A stretch of DNA of 64,000 nt from Isoetes taiwanensis (Eukaryota; Streptophyta; Lycopodiopsida; Isoetales; Isoetaceae): contig JAJEKV010000013.1 of assembly GCA_021234155.1 (NCBI GenBank), positions 1,129,787 to 1,193,786 on the forward strand, given 5' to 3'. Positions 11,054 through 23,098 of this stretch are shown here, piece by piece (the first letter of the stretch is position 1; each line of letters opens with the position of its first letter). A program made the position numbers and the translations under genes. The notes under the pieces were generated by a model that saw only the letters and a list, made by a program, of their open reading frames with translations, did no database searches and was not told the DNA's origin.

Positions 11054-13940
11054 ATGGCGATTGCAGAAATCCGAGTACCCTTCGCTCGTTTAGCACCAAG
11101 AATAGCTTGTCGCAGGCCAGGCATAACGTTCTGTGCATCTCCATTTCTCAAGCGACCCCCAATTCTATCTCCATTTCTCAAGCGACCCCCAATTCTTTCT
11201 TCTGTACTGTTAGTTGTAGTTGGCCCTCCTCTTTCCAGGGCTAGATGTAGTGTAGACGAGACTGCCGAAGATCCCCTTGTCCAAGTTGAAACCTTACAAG
11301 TTCCATCGAATTTGACTACTCCTTTGGCCGCATCTCAGGTATTTTTTCTTGCTCATCTTCTTAGGATAAGGGTCCGGTCTCATCTTCTTAGGATAAGGGT
11401 CCGGTCCGAACCCTATTGACGGCATCACATGACCGGACAACATACGACCCTAAACGGCATGTATCACATTTATCCCCAGCCATGTTTGACAGCCATCTCA
11501 CATTTATCCCCAGCCATGTAACCTCACTCCCATCTTTGACCCACTTGTTTTTAGAATGCTAGTTGATCTGAGATTGGTAAATATGTTTTATGAATGGAAG
11601 TGCCATACGGATTGGATGTAGAAAATGTAAAAAGCTTGCACTTTGAGATAATTAGTTCATCTGCACTTGCTCTACAGTCTGATGCTGGATGTTCATTTAG
11701 CACCAGCATGTCAAAGGAAGCATTGTGCTTCCTCACAAGTATTTCTCAGGTGCAGATAGCGGATACATTAGTAATGCCCATCTATTGTACTCTCACGTTT
11801 AAGAAATCTGCTCAATCTTTTAAAGCTAAATCACTATCAAAAGAGGTATTTTGGAAGCGTAATACATTTGGGGCATACATATTCTGTATTGAAGGACCCA
11901 CCCTGTGATGTCATACTTGATCCGTCCACAATTTCGTCATTGCTGAGGCAATGTGGTTATAAAAGAGCTCTATCAGATGGAAGACGTGTCCATAAATATA
12001 TATTGGATTCTGAATTAGGTGGTAATACATTCTTAGGAAATATTCTGATACAAATGTACGGTAAGTGTGGAGCTGCCACAAAAGAAATCCATATTCATGA
12101 AATCATGATTTCTTCGCATATCCAAACTGGGAAGATTAATGATGCACTCCAGATTTTCAATCAACTTGCGCAGCAGGATGTTTTTTCTTCCAAGGCAATC
12201 ATTTCAGCTTATGCACACATGGGCAGCTGGATGAAGCTCAGGCTCTTTTCCATCAGATGTAGGAAACGATGTGATCTCATGGAATACAATGATTGCAGCT
12301 TACTCTAAGCATGGGAAAATTGGAAAGGCTATTAGGTTGTTTCAGAAAATACCTGTAAGGTTGTTTCCTGGAACATAATGCTTGCTGCCTATCCTCAGGA
12401 TGGCCAGCCTGAAGAAGCCATTGATCTTTATGAAATAATGCCACAAAGGAACATAGTTTCCCACAATACGGTAATTGGTGTTCATATGCAAAGTGGTCAG
12501 ATAGACAAGGCTTTTCAATTGTTTCAACAATTGCCCAAAAAAACTGTTGTATTTTGGTCTATCGTGGTTTCAGGTTTTGCTTAACCATGGAAATCTTATA
12601 CAAGTACTCGACGTATTTTGGCAAATGCCTGATCAGGATATGGTCTCTTGTACTGCTATGATAGTAGCAGCATGTAACCAAAATTACCAGTTTAGACAGG
12701 CTACAGAGCTTTTCCAGCAAATGAATGTCGAGGGCATCAAAGCAGGAATTGCGACATATGTGAGTATTATAAGTGCATGTGCTATTCCAGCAGATCAGGC
12801 TGAAGGAAAATGTATTCGCACAAACATATTAGGCAATGAAGTCCAGTTTGATAGTATGCTTGGAGGTGCACTTTTTGTTATGTATGCCAAATGCGGTAAC
12901 TTAGTCAATGCAGTGGCATTATTTGATGGATTGACCGATTGCAGTGTCTCTTCTTGGAGTGCCATAATTGCAGCTTTTGTTGAATATGGGCATGGGCATG
13001 GATTGAAAATTTTGAAATTACTAAACAAATGCTATTGGAGGGTCTTCTCTTATCAGTGTTCTCGCTGTGTTTAGCCATGGTGGCATGGTGTGTGAAGATT
13101 GCCACTGTTTCATCTCCATTAGCCAATGTCTTTGTTTTCCACTGGCCTTGAAGCATTTTACTTGTAAAATTGATATGCATGGCCAGTTAGGATGGCTTGA
13201 TGAAGCAGAGGATATTATCACTAACATGCCAATTCAATGGGATGTTACATTGTTGGCAATCTTGTTTGCATCATACAGAATCCACTTAGACGTTCGATGA
13301 GAAAGACACATTGCAGAGTGTTTGTTGCAAATAGAGCCAGATGATGTCACTGTGTACAAATTGTTATCAAATATGCAGGTCACTGCAAAATACTGGAATG
13401 AGGGAAGTTAACAATTGTCCATTTCTTTGTCGCTTTAGACGATTAGCTATTAAAGTTTTCCTTGTGAGTATAGATTCCTGGAATGAAAGTACTTCATGTT
13501 ATAAGCATGCAACACTTAGATATGAAACATCCCTTATGCATGTTTTTGGGATTGGAATGTTTGTGCTCACACGTCGTTTTTTGTTTTGTGAAAGTATTGC
13601 ATTGTTACTTGGCCTTGTCTATTAACTTATTTGCTTTGTCCAAATGTGGCCTTAAATTTAGGAAGCCGAATGGTTAAGAGAAGCTTTGCATGATTGGCTA
13701 GACAATGAATACTGTCCAGAGCCAGCCAATGAGGAAATCAGCAGAAGATGTGCAGCTGTGTATTACCGATGTCTGGTCGAAAAACAAGTTGATGTTGCTG
13801 ATATTCTAATGAGAATGATAGAAGATTTGGAGAACTTTTCATTTAAAGAAAGTTTTCATGGTGCTTTTTCTTCAGCCAATGCCGCAGTAGACCTTATTGT
13901 GAAACGTACAGAATCTAATCCTAATTCTTATAAAGCTTAA
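11054..13940 (+). CDS. Plastid-targeted conserved plant protein, three exons
   Basis: Exons 11054-11338, 11678-11749 and 13662-13940, all joined in phase 0 with consensus GT-AG borders, give a 211-residue protein. Exon 1 encodes an Arg/Ser/Pro-rich, acid-poor N-terminus from MAIAEIRVPFARLAPR, typical of a chloroplast transit peptide. Exon 2 reads MSKEALCFLTSISQ. Exon 3 reads EAEWLREALHDWLDNEYCPE, then SFKESFHGAFSSANAAVDLI, which I recall as a conserved plant-specific domain without a secure name. The 1.9-kb second intron contains a decayed PPR gene (11880-13380). Exon 1 holds an in-frame 30-bp tandem duplication. The gene looks intact. Function is not known to me; plastid location is inferred from the N-terminus. 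Confidence 0.75.
11138..11197 (+). repeat. In-frame 30-bp tandem duplication in the transit peptide
   Basis: Units 11138-11167 and 11168-11197 are identical up to the last base and each encode SPFLKRPPIL. The second copy lengthens the presumed transit peptide by ten residues without changing frame. Confidence 0.9.
11353..11406 (+). repeat. 27-bp perfect tandem duplication in intron 1
   Basis: Units 11353-11379 and 11380-11406 both read TCATCTTCTTAGGATAAGGG plus TCCGGTC. They begin 15 bases after the intron 1 donor (11339). Confidence 0.9.
11464..11519 (+). repeat. 22-bp direct repeat in intron 1
   Basis: TCACATTTATCCCCAGCCAT plus GT occurs at 11464-11485 and 11498-11519, with a 12-base spacer. 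It is the third young-looking short duplication within 400 bases. Confidence 0.85.
11880..13380 (+). pseudogene. Decayed PLS-class PPR gene inside intron 2 of the plastid protein gene
   Basis: Pieces of PPR repeats appear in changing frames: LLRQCGYKRALSDGRRVHKY and IQMYGKCGAATKE near 11940-12090, NDALQIFNQLAQQDV near 12140, MLAAYPQDGQPEEAIDLYE at 12378, QATELFQQMNVEGIKAG near 12695, MYAKCGNLVNAVALFDGL near 12880, and WLDEAEDIITNMPIQWDV near 13195. Several frameshifts and stops separate them. It lies on the same strand as the host gene and is flanked by its exons 2 and 3. It has no introns of its own, consistent with insertion of an intronless PPR copy. Confidence 0.8.
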
Positions 13941-14415
13941 ACATATGTAATCTTTTACATTGCAGCATCCTCTTGAATATCCATTATAAGGAAGTCTTAG
14001 AAGCAAATAGTTGTAGCTTATGAATATTAATAATGATACAGTTATGCGTAGAATAGAATCTTGTCCACATGCTTTGGCTGAAGGCGATCATTTGCTTCTT
14101 CATGGATTTGATACCACTAGTTTAGAGATAATGTGTTTTAATATTACGAGACAGATATTTATGCCTCAATTTGCAAAAATGTACATCTTGTGGAATGGAG
14201 GAACTTTGCATATCTCATACAGAAATGTAAAACTCAATCATGGTGGTTTCTGATCTTATGGCTGAGTGGAATGTACAGCTCCCTTTAAAGTTAAGGCATG
14301 ATGTCATGTAGTTTACTCCTCCGTCGTTATGCAGTACTTGTCAATAATATTTTGTATTGACAATTTCAAGCTCTGGATGTGCATATTGTTAAGAATTCTA
14401 GCACATCTGAAAATT

Positions 14416-17352
14416 TCACAGCAGTAAATGGAATAAACCAGCAGCAAGCATTAAGGATATCTTATCTTCTTCCATCGGGTTGTTTAACATCAGCAGCGTA
14501 TTGTTACTGACCAATGCCTTTACAAACAGGTCTTTGGCCTCCTCTTGCTTTTTCTTGAGCATTTTGCACATCTGTGTCAATGCAGGCATATGCCAAACTA
14601 TCAGAGAAATTACGATTTACAAAAGCTGTGAGATTGTGATATTACTTCCTCCAGATCTTTGCCATATTTGTCTGCCTTCTCAATTATTTCATTGTTCTCA
14701 ATTATGTCATCTAGGTTGCTCGGCCTTCTTTCCATCAACAGTGAGGGTGAAAAGGCTTGGCAAACTGAAAGAATATGCAAACCATTCAATACATTGTGTA
14801 TTTCACAGATTATAGGAAGTATTTATTTACCTCAGATATAGTTGCACTAGGTTGTGGATTCTTCGAGTCTCGCATCAAAGCTGATCCCTGCCCAAGTTGA
14901 ATCCTTTCTCCAGGAGATTGTCCTGCACTCTCAAATTCAAAGGCTTGTCTGCTTTCTACCCTGTGAAGCTTCATAATCAGTAACAAAAGTTTGCTTCGTG
15001 GGGTATTCACATATTACATGCAGCTACCTGAGTGCATTCTCTGTCGTGATTTTAGCAAGAACATTCATTCCCACCGCTCCCCTTATCTTTTTACTTGAGG
15101 TTAAATTGTTATTCATATGAAGAAGCTTGCAAAAGAATTCAAATAAGTTCAGCCAAAAGGTGAAATGAATTTATGAGAGTTTTGTTGTCATATGACAACA
15201 GATTAATTACAACCTCTGATGGCTTCCTTTTGTGAGATGGTGTACGAGTTGCTGGATTAGCACTTTTGAGACTAGAAACTACTTGCACTTTTTTTCCAGC
15301 ACTAGCATGTTTTATATTCGCAGCCATAGATGCACCTAACAGCCCTTGGCTGGTTTGCTTCAAAGTTGGCTGTAATTCGTCCTTCTTCATGGAAAGCCTG
15401 AATGCGATATTGAAATCCATGTAAGGCAAATTTCAAAAGGTGTTCGGCATATCAATTCTTACCGAGTAACATTGACAGATTTCACATTGACCTGCTGATT
15501 GATATTTGTCTTGATCACCTGGAGGGGTGATCGAAGTATATTAATTTGGGCCTTTGAATATGGTGTGACTGCTTTGGTCTGAGCAAGCTTTGGTGACAAA
15601 ATATTTTCTCCAGAATGCTGCTTGTTCCTGTGACTTGATTTTGTAGATAGAGAGGGTTTGGAGGGTCGTTTTGGTAAGCTTTGGGAACTTTTGGATGAAC
15701 TGCAAGAATTTGTTATGGTCAACCTATGCTTTAAATGAAAAACTTCCCTGCTATCCAACACTTAAGTCCTAATGGTAATAGAAGCCATAGAGTGGAATCA
15801 GAGAAAAACTGACCGCAAATCAGATGGTTGTGAGGCTGCTAACAAAGGCGACATTGGAAGCTTTGGATGAGAGTTAAAAGCATTGTTCCCTCCTTCATCC
15901 CTATCATGGCAGTATAAGAACCTTACAAACACAACATAATAAACGTAAGGACAGCAGTTTCAGTCAGTTAGCAACGCGGTACCTTGTTTCTAATCCATTC
16001 TGTAAATCCTGGACAATGTTCTCACCACAGTCTGGGACTACCTTGGTGTCATCTAAGGCACTCCGCTGAAAGCCACTGAGCTTTTTGTCCAATTCCTGTC
16101 CACCATTATCGGGTGGTGCAGTCTTGAGCTCGTCTCTCTCTTCATCTCGGAACTCAACAATAATTTTCTCACGATTGTCTAGGTTTTGGTTAAGTGCAAT
16201 GTCCTCATCCAGCTTCTGTTTACCTTGCTCTACTGTTGGCTCTGCAACATCTTCACGAAGTTCATCCCCTTGTTCTACTCTTGTTTCTGAACCTGCATAG
16301 CTTTGTGTCTGGAGCTGATCATTTGTTATTTCTTCCACTAAGGTAGGTGTGGATTTAAGATCTTTTCTTTCAGGACCAACAGTATCAAGGCAACTATTCT
16401 CTTTGGCTTTTGGATCTTCCACATGATGGTCTTCTTTCTCAGCGGGCTCTGCTCTAAATGAGGATTCTGCTTCATCTATGCATCTCAATTCTAAATCTGT
16501 GTTAGCATTTTCAGATTTCTGAGACAAGACCCTGGCAGAAAGTGTATGCATCTTTTCCGAAAATCCAGAGATAGAACACTCCTCTCTGGTTTTTGACTTT
16601 GGCCCAGATGCATCGCTTTTATCCAGAATGTGAGAAGTTTTCATAGAGAACTTATTCTTGTCGCCAAGAAATGATTTGCCGCTTAATCCAGAACAGCTAA
16701 ACTCTTTTTTGTCTAATGGCTTTTTAGGAATCTCAACTCGGTCTTTGTTGAAGATTTCTGGTTCATCCAATTCAAATGTGCCGAACCTGGCGACGCAAAA
16801 TGTAAAATATTGATAGATCGGGTTTCATATGAAAGAAGCATACATACCTCGAGAATCCGTTGAAATCAAAATCAATATCCATGTTCTCAGGGTTCGGCTT
16901 CCTATTTTCAGATTTCCCTGGAGACTTGGCCCCTTTCTTTGGAGATTTTGCGACTCCTTTCTTTGGGGAATTCCCCTGCTTTGGAGAATCAAGGCCTGAT
17001 AGATCTATGTCAAACGATGCTAATTTGCTAAATCCTCCATCGAAATCAAAGTCCATATCCCTGCAAGAATTTGATCAGTACGAGAAATTCTCCTGCATTT
17101 CAATAATCTGCAATTCAAAAGTACAGGAGAGATTACAATTTTGCCAAGGAAAATTTCTTGCTGGAAATGCGAGGCGGGCAGTCTCCAAGATCCAATCCGG
17201 CATCAGAATTTATCTTTCCAGGTTTCCAAGAGGTAAGGAAATTGTCTCCGAGGTCATCATCTGTGGCATTTTTTTGTTCAACGATTAAAATGTGCGTAGA
17301 GAAGCGAAATAACAGAACAAAAGCTGATCGTACCAAACACTTTTGAAGACAT
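14416..17352 (-). CDS. Disordered plant protein, eleven exons (resembles the At4g18490-type uncharacterised family)
   Basis: Exons on the minus strand, high to low coordinates: 17352-17334, about 17246-17139, 17060-16848, 16786-15983, 15900-15814, 15699-15463, 15397-15214, 15086-15028, about 14976-14836, one near 14753-14640, and 14571-14416. Nearly all junctions are GT-AG and keep one frame. The N-terminus reads MSSKVF then [17 protein letters not shown], and [12 protein letters not shown] appears in exon 3; SPKKG repeats and a long acidic, Ser/Lys-rich centre follow. The end has a coiled coil, [12 protein letters not shown] then [20 protein letters not shown] and [11 protein letters not shown]. 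The DFL-SWK and MDFDFDG motifs plus this coiled-coil end recall a plant family typified, from memory, by Arabidopsis At4g18490; function unknown. The acceptor of exon 10 is the only junction I could not fit in phase. Confidence 0.8.
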
Positions 17353-17740
17353 CTTGTTACCGGAGGAGAAGATTGTTTCCGGCATAGCTAGCTACCAGTA
17401 TCGGACTCGATTCTAAACGTAAATGATAGTGCACATCTTACCGTTGGGACAGGGCCAATCTGTGGCCCGGATAATTTGCCCAGTAAATAAGATTAAATAT
17501 TTTCTACATGTAAAATAAATCTAAATTCGTCCCCTTAGTTTTGTTTCAGAAACACTCTAGCTATCAATGGTTTTTTGTTGCACTTTATTATTGTTCTCCA
17601 ATGTGCATGCTAGGGTTCCAAGTTAGTCCATTGGTTGTAAACGATAATTTATCTGATGTGCATGATCTTACTTCAATCATTGTTCATGCTCTTGCTTTTG
17701 TCATTGTTCAACTTCTTTATACTAGCCCATTGTACTAACC

Positions 17741-17814
17741 CATTGTATGGGTCCCATGACCTATTGGTCTTCGTGGACGTTAAAAAAACTATTCTATTCT
17801 ATTCTATTCTATTA
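17741..17814 (+). mobile_element. 5'-truncated LINE 3' end with (ATTCT)n tail
   Basis: Contains the conserved 3' terminus GGTCCCATGACCTATTGGTC, then GTGGACGTTAAAAAAACT, and ends in repeated ATTCT. The same terminus occurs on the minus strand at 23600-23682, 39414-39483 and 58438-58515, and in a diverged form at 35796-35860. At 35.8 and 58.4 kb it lies directly downstream of LINE reverse-transcriptase C-terminal coding sequence, which identifies it as a LINE 3' end. Confidence 0.75.
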
Positions 17815-17854
17815 TTGATGCAACTATATTACATTGCTGGCGTATTTTTTATCT

Positions 17855-18310
17855 AATTGTTTTACTAGAAATACCATTATGGATGCTTCCCATCTGACTT
17901 GCATTGTTAAGCATCGTGCTAGCATCCACTGTGAGATCAAACTCTCCATTGAATTCGTAGTTATTGCTTATAGCTTCCTTATTTCTGGACCAAGCCATAC
18001 CAAGAAATAACTTGTGGAGGGTACGCATATCTAGTGTGTCGCTATGGAACATGTGGGTCTTTGAATCTTGAAAAGCCAACGGTTTATCCCTCATAGATTG
18101 GCATTCTTCTTCTTAGTAGTCATACTAGTTTAATCATATGGGCTCCCATGGCCATAAAAATTTTCATTTATTCGTTCGGCTCCTTTTGTCTTTTGAGTTA
18201 TATTGCCTTTATGTAATTTTCGTATATAAGAATGTCATTCGGGTGACATTCCCCGAGTGTCAACATGCCTCTGCGCCTCCACGCATTGGCCTTTTTCCAC
18301 TTGAGGCGTG
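17855..18310. repeat. Segmental duplication, copy 1 (copy 2 at 18810-19285)
   Basis: The two copies share long runs such as ACTAGAAATACCATTATGGA and GAAAAGCCAACGGTTTA and differ by scattered substitutions and small indels, roughly 85-90 percent identical by eye. No coding potential is evident in either. Confidence 0.85.
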
Positions 18311-18344
18311 TCGGCCTCAAGTTGTAAATGATAATTTACGTATA

Positions 18345-18450
18345 CAGGAATGGCTCTGTGCCTTGAATTCCGGCGTGGAAGAAGTGCCAACGCGTGGCAT
18401 CGCGGAGACACTGCTGACACGCCGGAATTCAAGGCGCAGAGCCATTCCTG
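18345..18450. repeat. Near-perfect hairpin, 33-bp arms, 40-base loop
   Basis: Arm 18345-18377 starts CAGGAATGGCTCTGTGCC and arm 18418-18450 is its reverse complement at 32 of 33 positions. The one mismatch would be a G-U pair in RNA if the plus strand is transcribed. The loop contains a smaller palindrome, TGCCAACGCGTGGCA. It could be a fold-back element or a small-RNA precursor. Confidence 0.85.
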
Positions 18451-18809
18451 CAACGTGAAAATAGGGTAGCAAGGATTCAGCAAGGTAAAAATTGTTGGAA
18501 TGCCGGATTAAAACAGTAGAATATTGGGTTAAAAAGCTGGAATGCCAGGTTGAATCAAAGAACGCAGAGTAAAAAATCTTCTCGTCCGTGGGTTCAAAAA
18601 AGCTTAACATTCTTTAAAAGAAAATGCTCCACGTGGCACATGGTGATTGGCGAACACGGCTGAATCGTTGCTACCATGTTTTTACGTGATGTGCATGATC
18701 TTACTTCAATGATTGCTTCCATCATTGTTCAACTTCTTCATTGTTGCAACTTTATTACATTGTCGGCATATTTTCTATCTAGATAGTTCTAGTTATCTTA
18801 AAGTATGAT

Positions 18810-19285
18810 GATTGTATTACTAGAAATACCATTATGGATGCTTCCCATCTGACTTGCGTTGTTAAGCATTGTGCTAGCATCCAATATGAGCCAGGATCAA
18901 ACTGTCCATTGAATTCATAGTTATTGCTTATAGCTTCCTTCTTTGTGGACAAAGCCATACCAAGGTATAACTTGTGGAAGGGTATGTATATCTCGTGTGT
19001 TGCTATGGGACGCACGGGTATTTAAATCTCGAAAAGCCAACGGTTTACCACTTGTATATGGGCATTCTTCTTCTTAGTAGTTATATGATTATACTAGTTT
19101 AACCATATGGGTTCCCATGGTCATACAAATTTCGTTTATTCTTTCGACTCCTTGTATTTCTAGAGTTATATTGCCTTTATGTAATTTTCGCATATAAGAA
19201 TGTTACTCGAGTTGACATTCTCGGAGTGTCAGCATGCCTCCACGCCTCCGCGTGTTGGCCTGTTTCCACTTGAGGCACGTCTGCC
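18810..19285. repeat. Segmental duplication, copy 2
   Basis: Direct repeat of 17855-18310. Its right end contains the imperfect inverted repeat 19216-19338, and the equivalent part of copy 1 lies just before the hairpin at 18345-18450. Confidence 0.85.
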
Positions 19286-19338
19286 TTTTTCCACTTTGCG
19301 AATGTCTTGCGCGGAGGCATATTGACACTATGGGAATG
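19216..19338. repeat. Imperfect inverted repeat, 30-bp arms
   Basis: Arm 19216-19245 (CATTCTCGGAGTGTCAGCAT plus about ten bases) pairs with 19309-19338 with about six mismatches. It resembles a small fold-back transposon end. Confidence 0.6.
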
Positions 19339-19560
19339 CCATCAGAAGTGACATTCTTAAAATATGGAAGCAGTTTTAGGTTGAATTCTGCTGATATGGT
19401 GACTTCTTAGTGGTCCAAAAAAGAATGAAAAACAGAATGTAAAGTAAGGCGGACCATTGTGAATGAATCTATCAAACATAGTGGAGCACATTATTGATAA
19501 TACCCACATTATTCTATAGGCTTTATTAACAATGCACCATGGGTTTTCAACTCCCCCTTG

Positions 19561-19680
19561 TTAGGACTTTGGCTTCTAGTGCTACAAGAGCATTTAATTC
19601 AGGCTCCCCTTTTTAGGACTTTGGCTTCTAGTGCTATAAGAGAATTTAATTCAATCTCCATTCTTAGGACTTTGGCTTCT
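19561..19680. repeat. About 2.3 tandem copies of a ~51-bp unit
   Basis: Units start at 19561, 19613 and 19664, each with TTAGGACTTTGGCTTCTA. The first two continue through a GTGCTA-AAGAG and TTTAATTCA stretch. Confidence 0.85.
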
Positions 19681-19699
19681 ACATTGTGGTGTGGGTTGG

Positions 19700-22600
19700 G
19701 CTTTAGGTTGCAGTATGTTTGCACGAGTCTTTGTTTCTTCAGAAACAAAGACTGTTGTCGCGTCTGTGGTAGGGTAAAACCTTTTGGGGCGCGTGTCGAA
19801 GATATGGTTCAAAACCGGTCTATAACTGGTAGTCCCTGGAGAACTTCCCCTAAGCTTGATTTCATCTTCTAAAAGCTTATATCCAAGTATGGATTTACTT
19901 GACTCACATCAGCTCTAGGAGCTGATGGGTGGAAAGAAGTAAATCATATCTACTCTATTCCGACTAATGTTTTCTTTTCTTTTTTTTTTGTTTCTTCGAA
20001 AAGAAGTTAACAAAAATTTCAAGGTCTATATGTTAGATTACGTTGGCAAATGTTTTTTACTAAAATTTTGGTTTGAAAAAAAAGTTTTAATTAAAAAGGA
20101 GATCATTATTGCCCAAACTATCTCCGCCCAATTTGGATTAGACTTCCCAGAAATGGAAACCCTTTTGGCCTTCAACGGCGAAACCCTTACAAATTTTCTT
20201 GAAGCCCGGAAGGGTTTCCACAAGAAAATATATTTTTCGATGGACATGTCTGCCACTAATAAATATTAAGATAAGATAAGATAAGAATTTTGGAAGAGCT
20301 ATTCTTGGAAGAAAAATTCCTGTTAGCAGCTCTTCATCCGGCCTTGTTTGCATTGGATTTGTAGAAGTAATCTTACTTTGCTCAGGCCAAAAGCATCTCA
20401 AATGCATCGCATCTAATATCTGCTCCAGCCCCTGCTTCATTGCATCTGCTCAGCAAAATCATCACGTCTTTCTCAATATGTAGACTTTTCTAGTTAGTCT
20501 GGGCTTCCTGAGAAAATAGTTTATAGATGGTTTTTGATAACAGCAGAATGGCGAGGAGCTGATCAAAAAAATTTCAATTGTTCTATCTGCTTTAAATTTG
20601 AAAGGCTGGAGATACTCCACCTTGCTGAGCAACCTATGTCCTCCACTATGGTAGTTGATGTTAGTTTTGCACCTTATAAAAACTAGTTATGGTGCTCGGC
20701 GTTGCCGAACTTTACTACAATTTGAAGGGTGGCTGTTTGGTTGTTGGTTTGGTTGGTCATGTTGATATATATTTATCAATCCATATACATGTAGTAATGA
20801 TGGGCATGCACATGCATCTAGATGTAACAGAAGACATGTTTAATAAAAAAAAAGAAATGTAATGACTAATAACTCTCCTCTCTAGTAATATAACATTCAA
20901 GCATCTCAAATTTTGATATGTAGTAAGGGGTGCCTGCATGTTTGGAAGCGTCTATGAGAAAGGTTGAACCATGTGTAGGGAACTCTAAATTTCAAGTCGG
21001 TGCTTTCTTTTTCACTACTACACTGGAAATAACCATATCAAGATAGTAGTTAAGAACCTCAAATGGAGTATTCTGAACTATATGCATGAATCAGAAGCTA
21101 AGGATATGTAACTAACCCCTTTAATTTGGGATTTCCCGGTTAGGAAGAAAAACAGTTTGGAATTCTCTTTGAATTATTTGGCGAAGGTTTTGATATAGAC
21201 ATATGAAATTAACAATTTATCCCTCTTGTTTGTGACTTAATGCATGTAGCTCATAGTTATTGATAAGTGCTACTTTCTATTCCATAAAGAAAATGGCATT
21301 TCATTATTTCTATTAGCTATATTAACTATAAATAAGTGGTAATTTCAATTCCATGAAAAAAAGGACATTTTATCGATTCTATTCGCTATATATGAACGAT
21401 AATCTTAATCATCAACTTCACAACATTGATCTCACGACCAATCATCGATAATCATGTGACTTATCAACTTCATCGTCAACTTCATTGCTTGAACCTAAGT
21501 TTTAATTGCAAATAATATTCCTTCGTCAACTTCATTGCTCGAACCTAAGTTATTCCTGCCAAGTCTTGCATACTGGTCTTGGGATGTAAAGTGAAGGGCT
21601 ACAACGAAAATCTATGAGTGAATCTTATCATAGACTTATTTTGTTGTCCAAAAGACACATTTTTTATTGTCTATGCATTTGGCAAAACAAACAAAGCTAG
21701 CTTTAAAATTGTGCCTATGAAATGAAATATATATAAACTCATGATTCACCTAAGTCAACATATAATGATCGTAATTCCTATAGGAAAGCTAGTGCATTGA
21801 ACCTTCCAAACATAAAGTTTCAATACAAAAGAAGATTTAATGGAGAAGCAAGTGCAATCCTTAAGGCGTTCCCTTGTGACATAACATGCATAGCCTTGAA
21901 GCATGCAAATCACCCTTGATGCGGCATCAATCTAATAGTATTTAGTTAGATGAAAGTGCAACATGAACAAAAGCAAAGAAGCAAATAAACGTATGCTTCA
22001 ATTGTCGAGTCTATCATCTATCACTTATGCTTCAAGCCCACATACTCGACAAATAAACGCATGCTTAAATTGTTGGATCTATCTCTTATGCTGCAGGCCT
22101 ACATACTTGTGCGAGAACATCGTTGAAAGAAAATCTGCAAATGCAAGGAAGAAACTATTAGTTAACGAAGACAATGGTTAAACTGACAATTTTGGGCCAA
22201 ATTGTGCTCTAAGAAATACTACAAAAGGAATTGAAACTCAGCTCAACAAATTAGCTACAACTACAGTTGATTTTAAATATACAGTGTATCCGTTCTAAAT
22301 ATCTAGTAGGTGTTGAGACGGGCCTCTAGTTTAGTTTGAAGCACATGGGAATGTTACATATAAATCACTACCAAGCAAGCCATAAACAAAGCAACACTTT
22401 CTCTATAGCATTTTTGCACACAAAGTACTTAAATGCCTGCAAAACTTTTACCTCTTACCTGACTGATGACAGTGGCAGTGGTAAGATGCGGCCTCCAAAG
22501 TGAAGCATCTTGCAAACAAAAGTTTGCAAATATGTGCAACCTACATCTCGTATAGAGCCTATATCCTGCCAATCAGCCTACATGTTCATGAAGGGTTGTT

Positions 22601-23098
22601 AAATGGCTTATCTTCATGCAAACTCCAAATATCCCAAATATGGCTTCTGCAAACTCCAATTTACATACACTTGCATTAATATCATGCATCCACGGGCATT
22701 AAGAATAGCCATTTAAAAGATTCAAATGTAAATCAGCATCCACCAGAAGATACCTAGAAGTAAAGGTATCACCACAAGCTTTCAAATCTTTAACTACATT
22801 AACACGTGGCAAAGTCTGAATCGCCTAATATACAATCATCTAAGAAAACAATAGTGGAAAAAACTCAGATAGACATCTGTAAACTTTAGCAACTTCCAAG
22901 CAAATGCTGTGCAAGTGAACTCTTACCATGAGTTGCAAAAGAAGAATCCATAGGAATAACATATTCCATGCAATCTTCAAGATTGATCCAAATGATCATC
23001 TTAGTCAATGTGACAATAGGATGCCATTCATGTTACCAATGAATATAAAAGCACAATGGTTTCTCTAGTATCAGTACCCAGACCCAACGCTGTAATTT
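19700..23098. other. No gene recognised
   Basis: AT-rich DNA without a supportable gene. A stretch ending in (AAGAT)n at 20267-20286 follows an open frame from 19967 and could be another LINE 3' end, but I see no LINE motif in it. Small duplications such as CTTCATTGCT(T/C)GAACCTAAG at about 21480-21550 are present. Confidence 0.4.
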
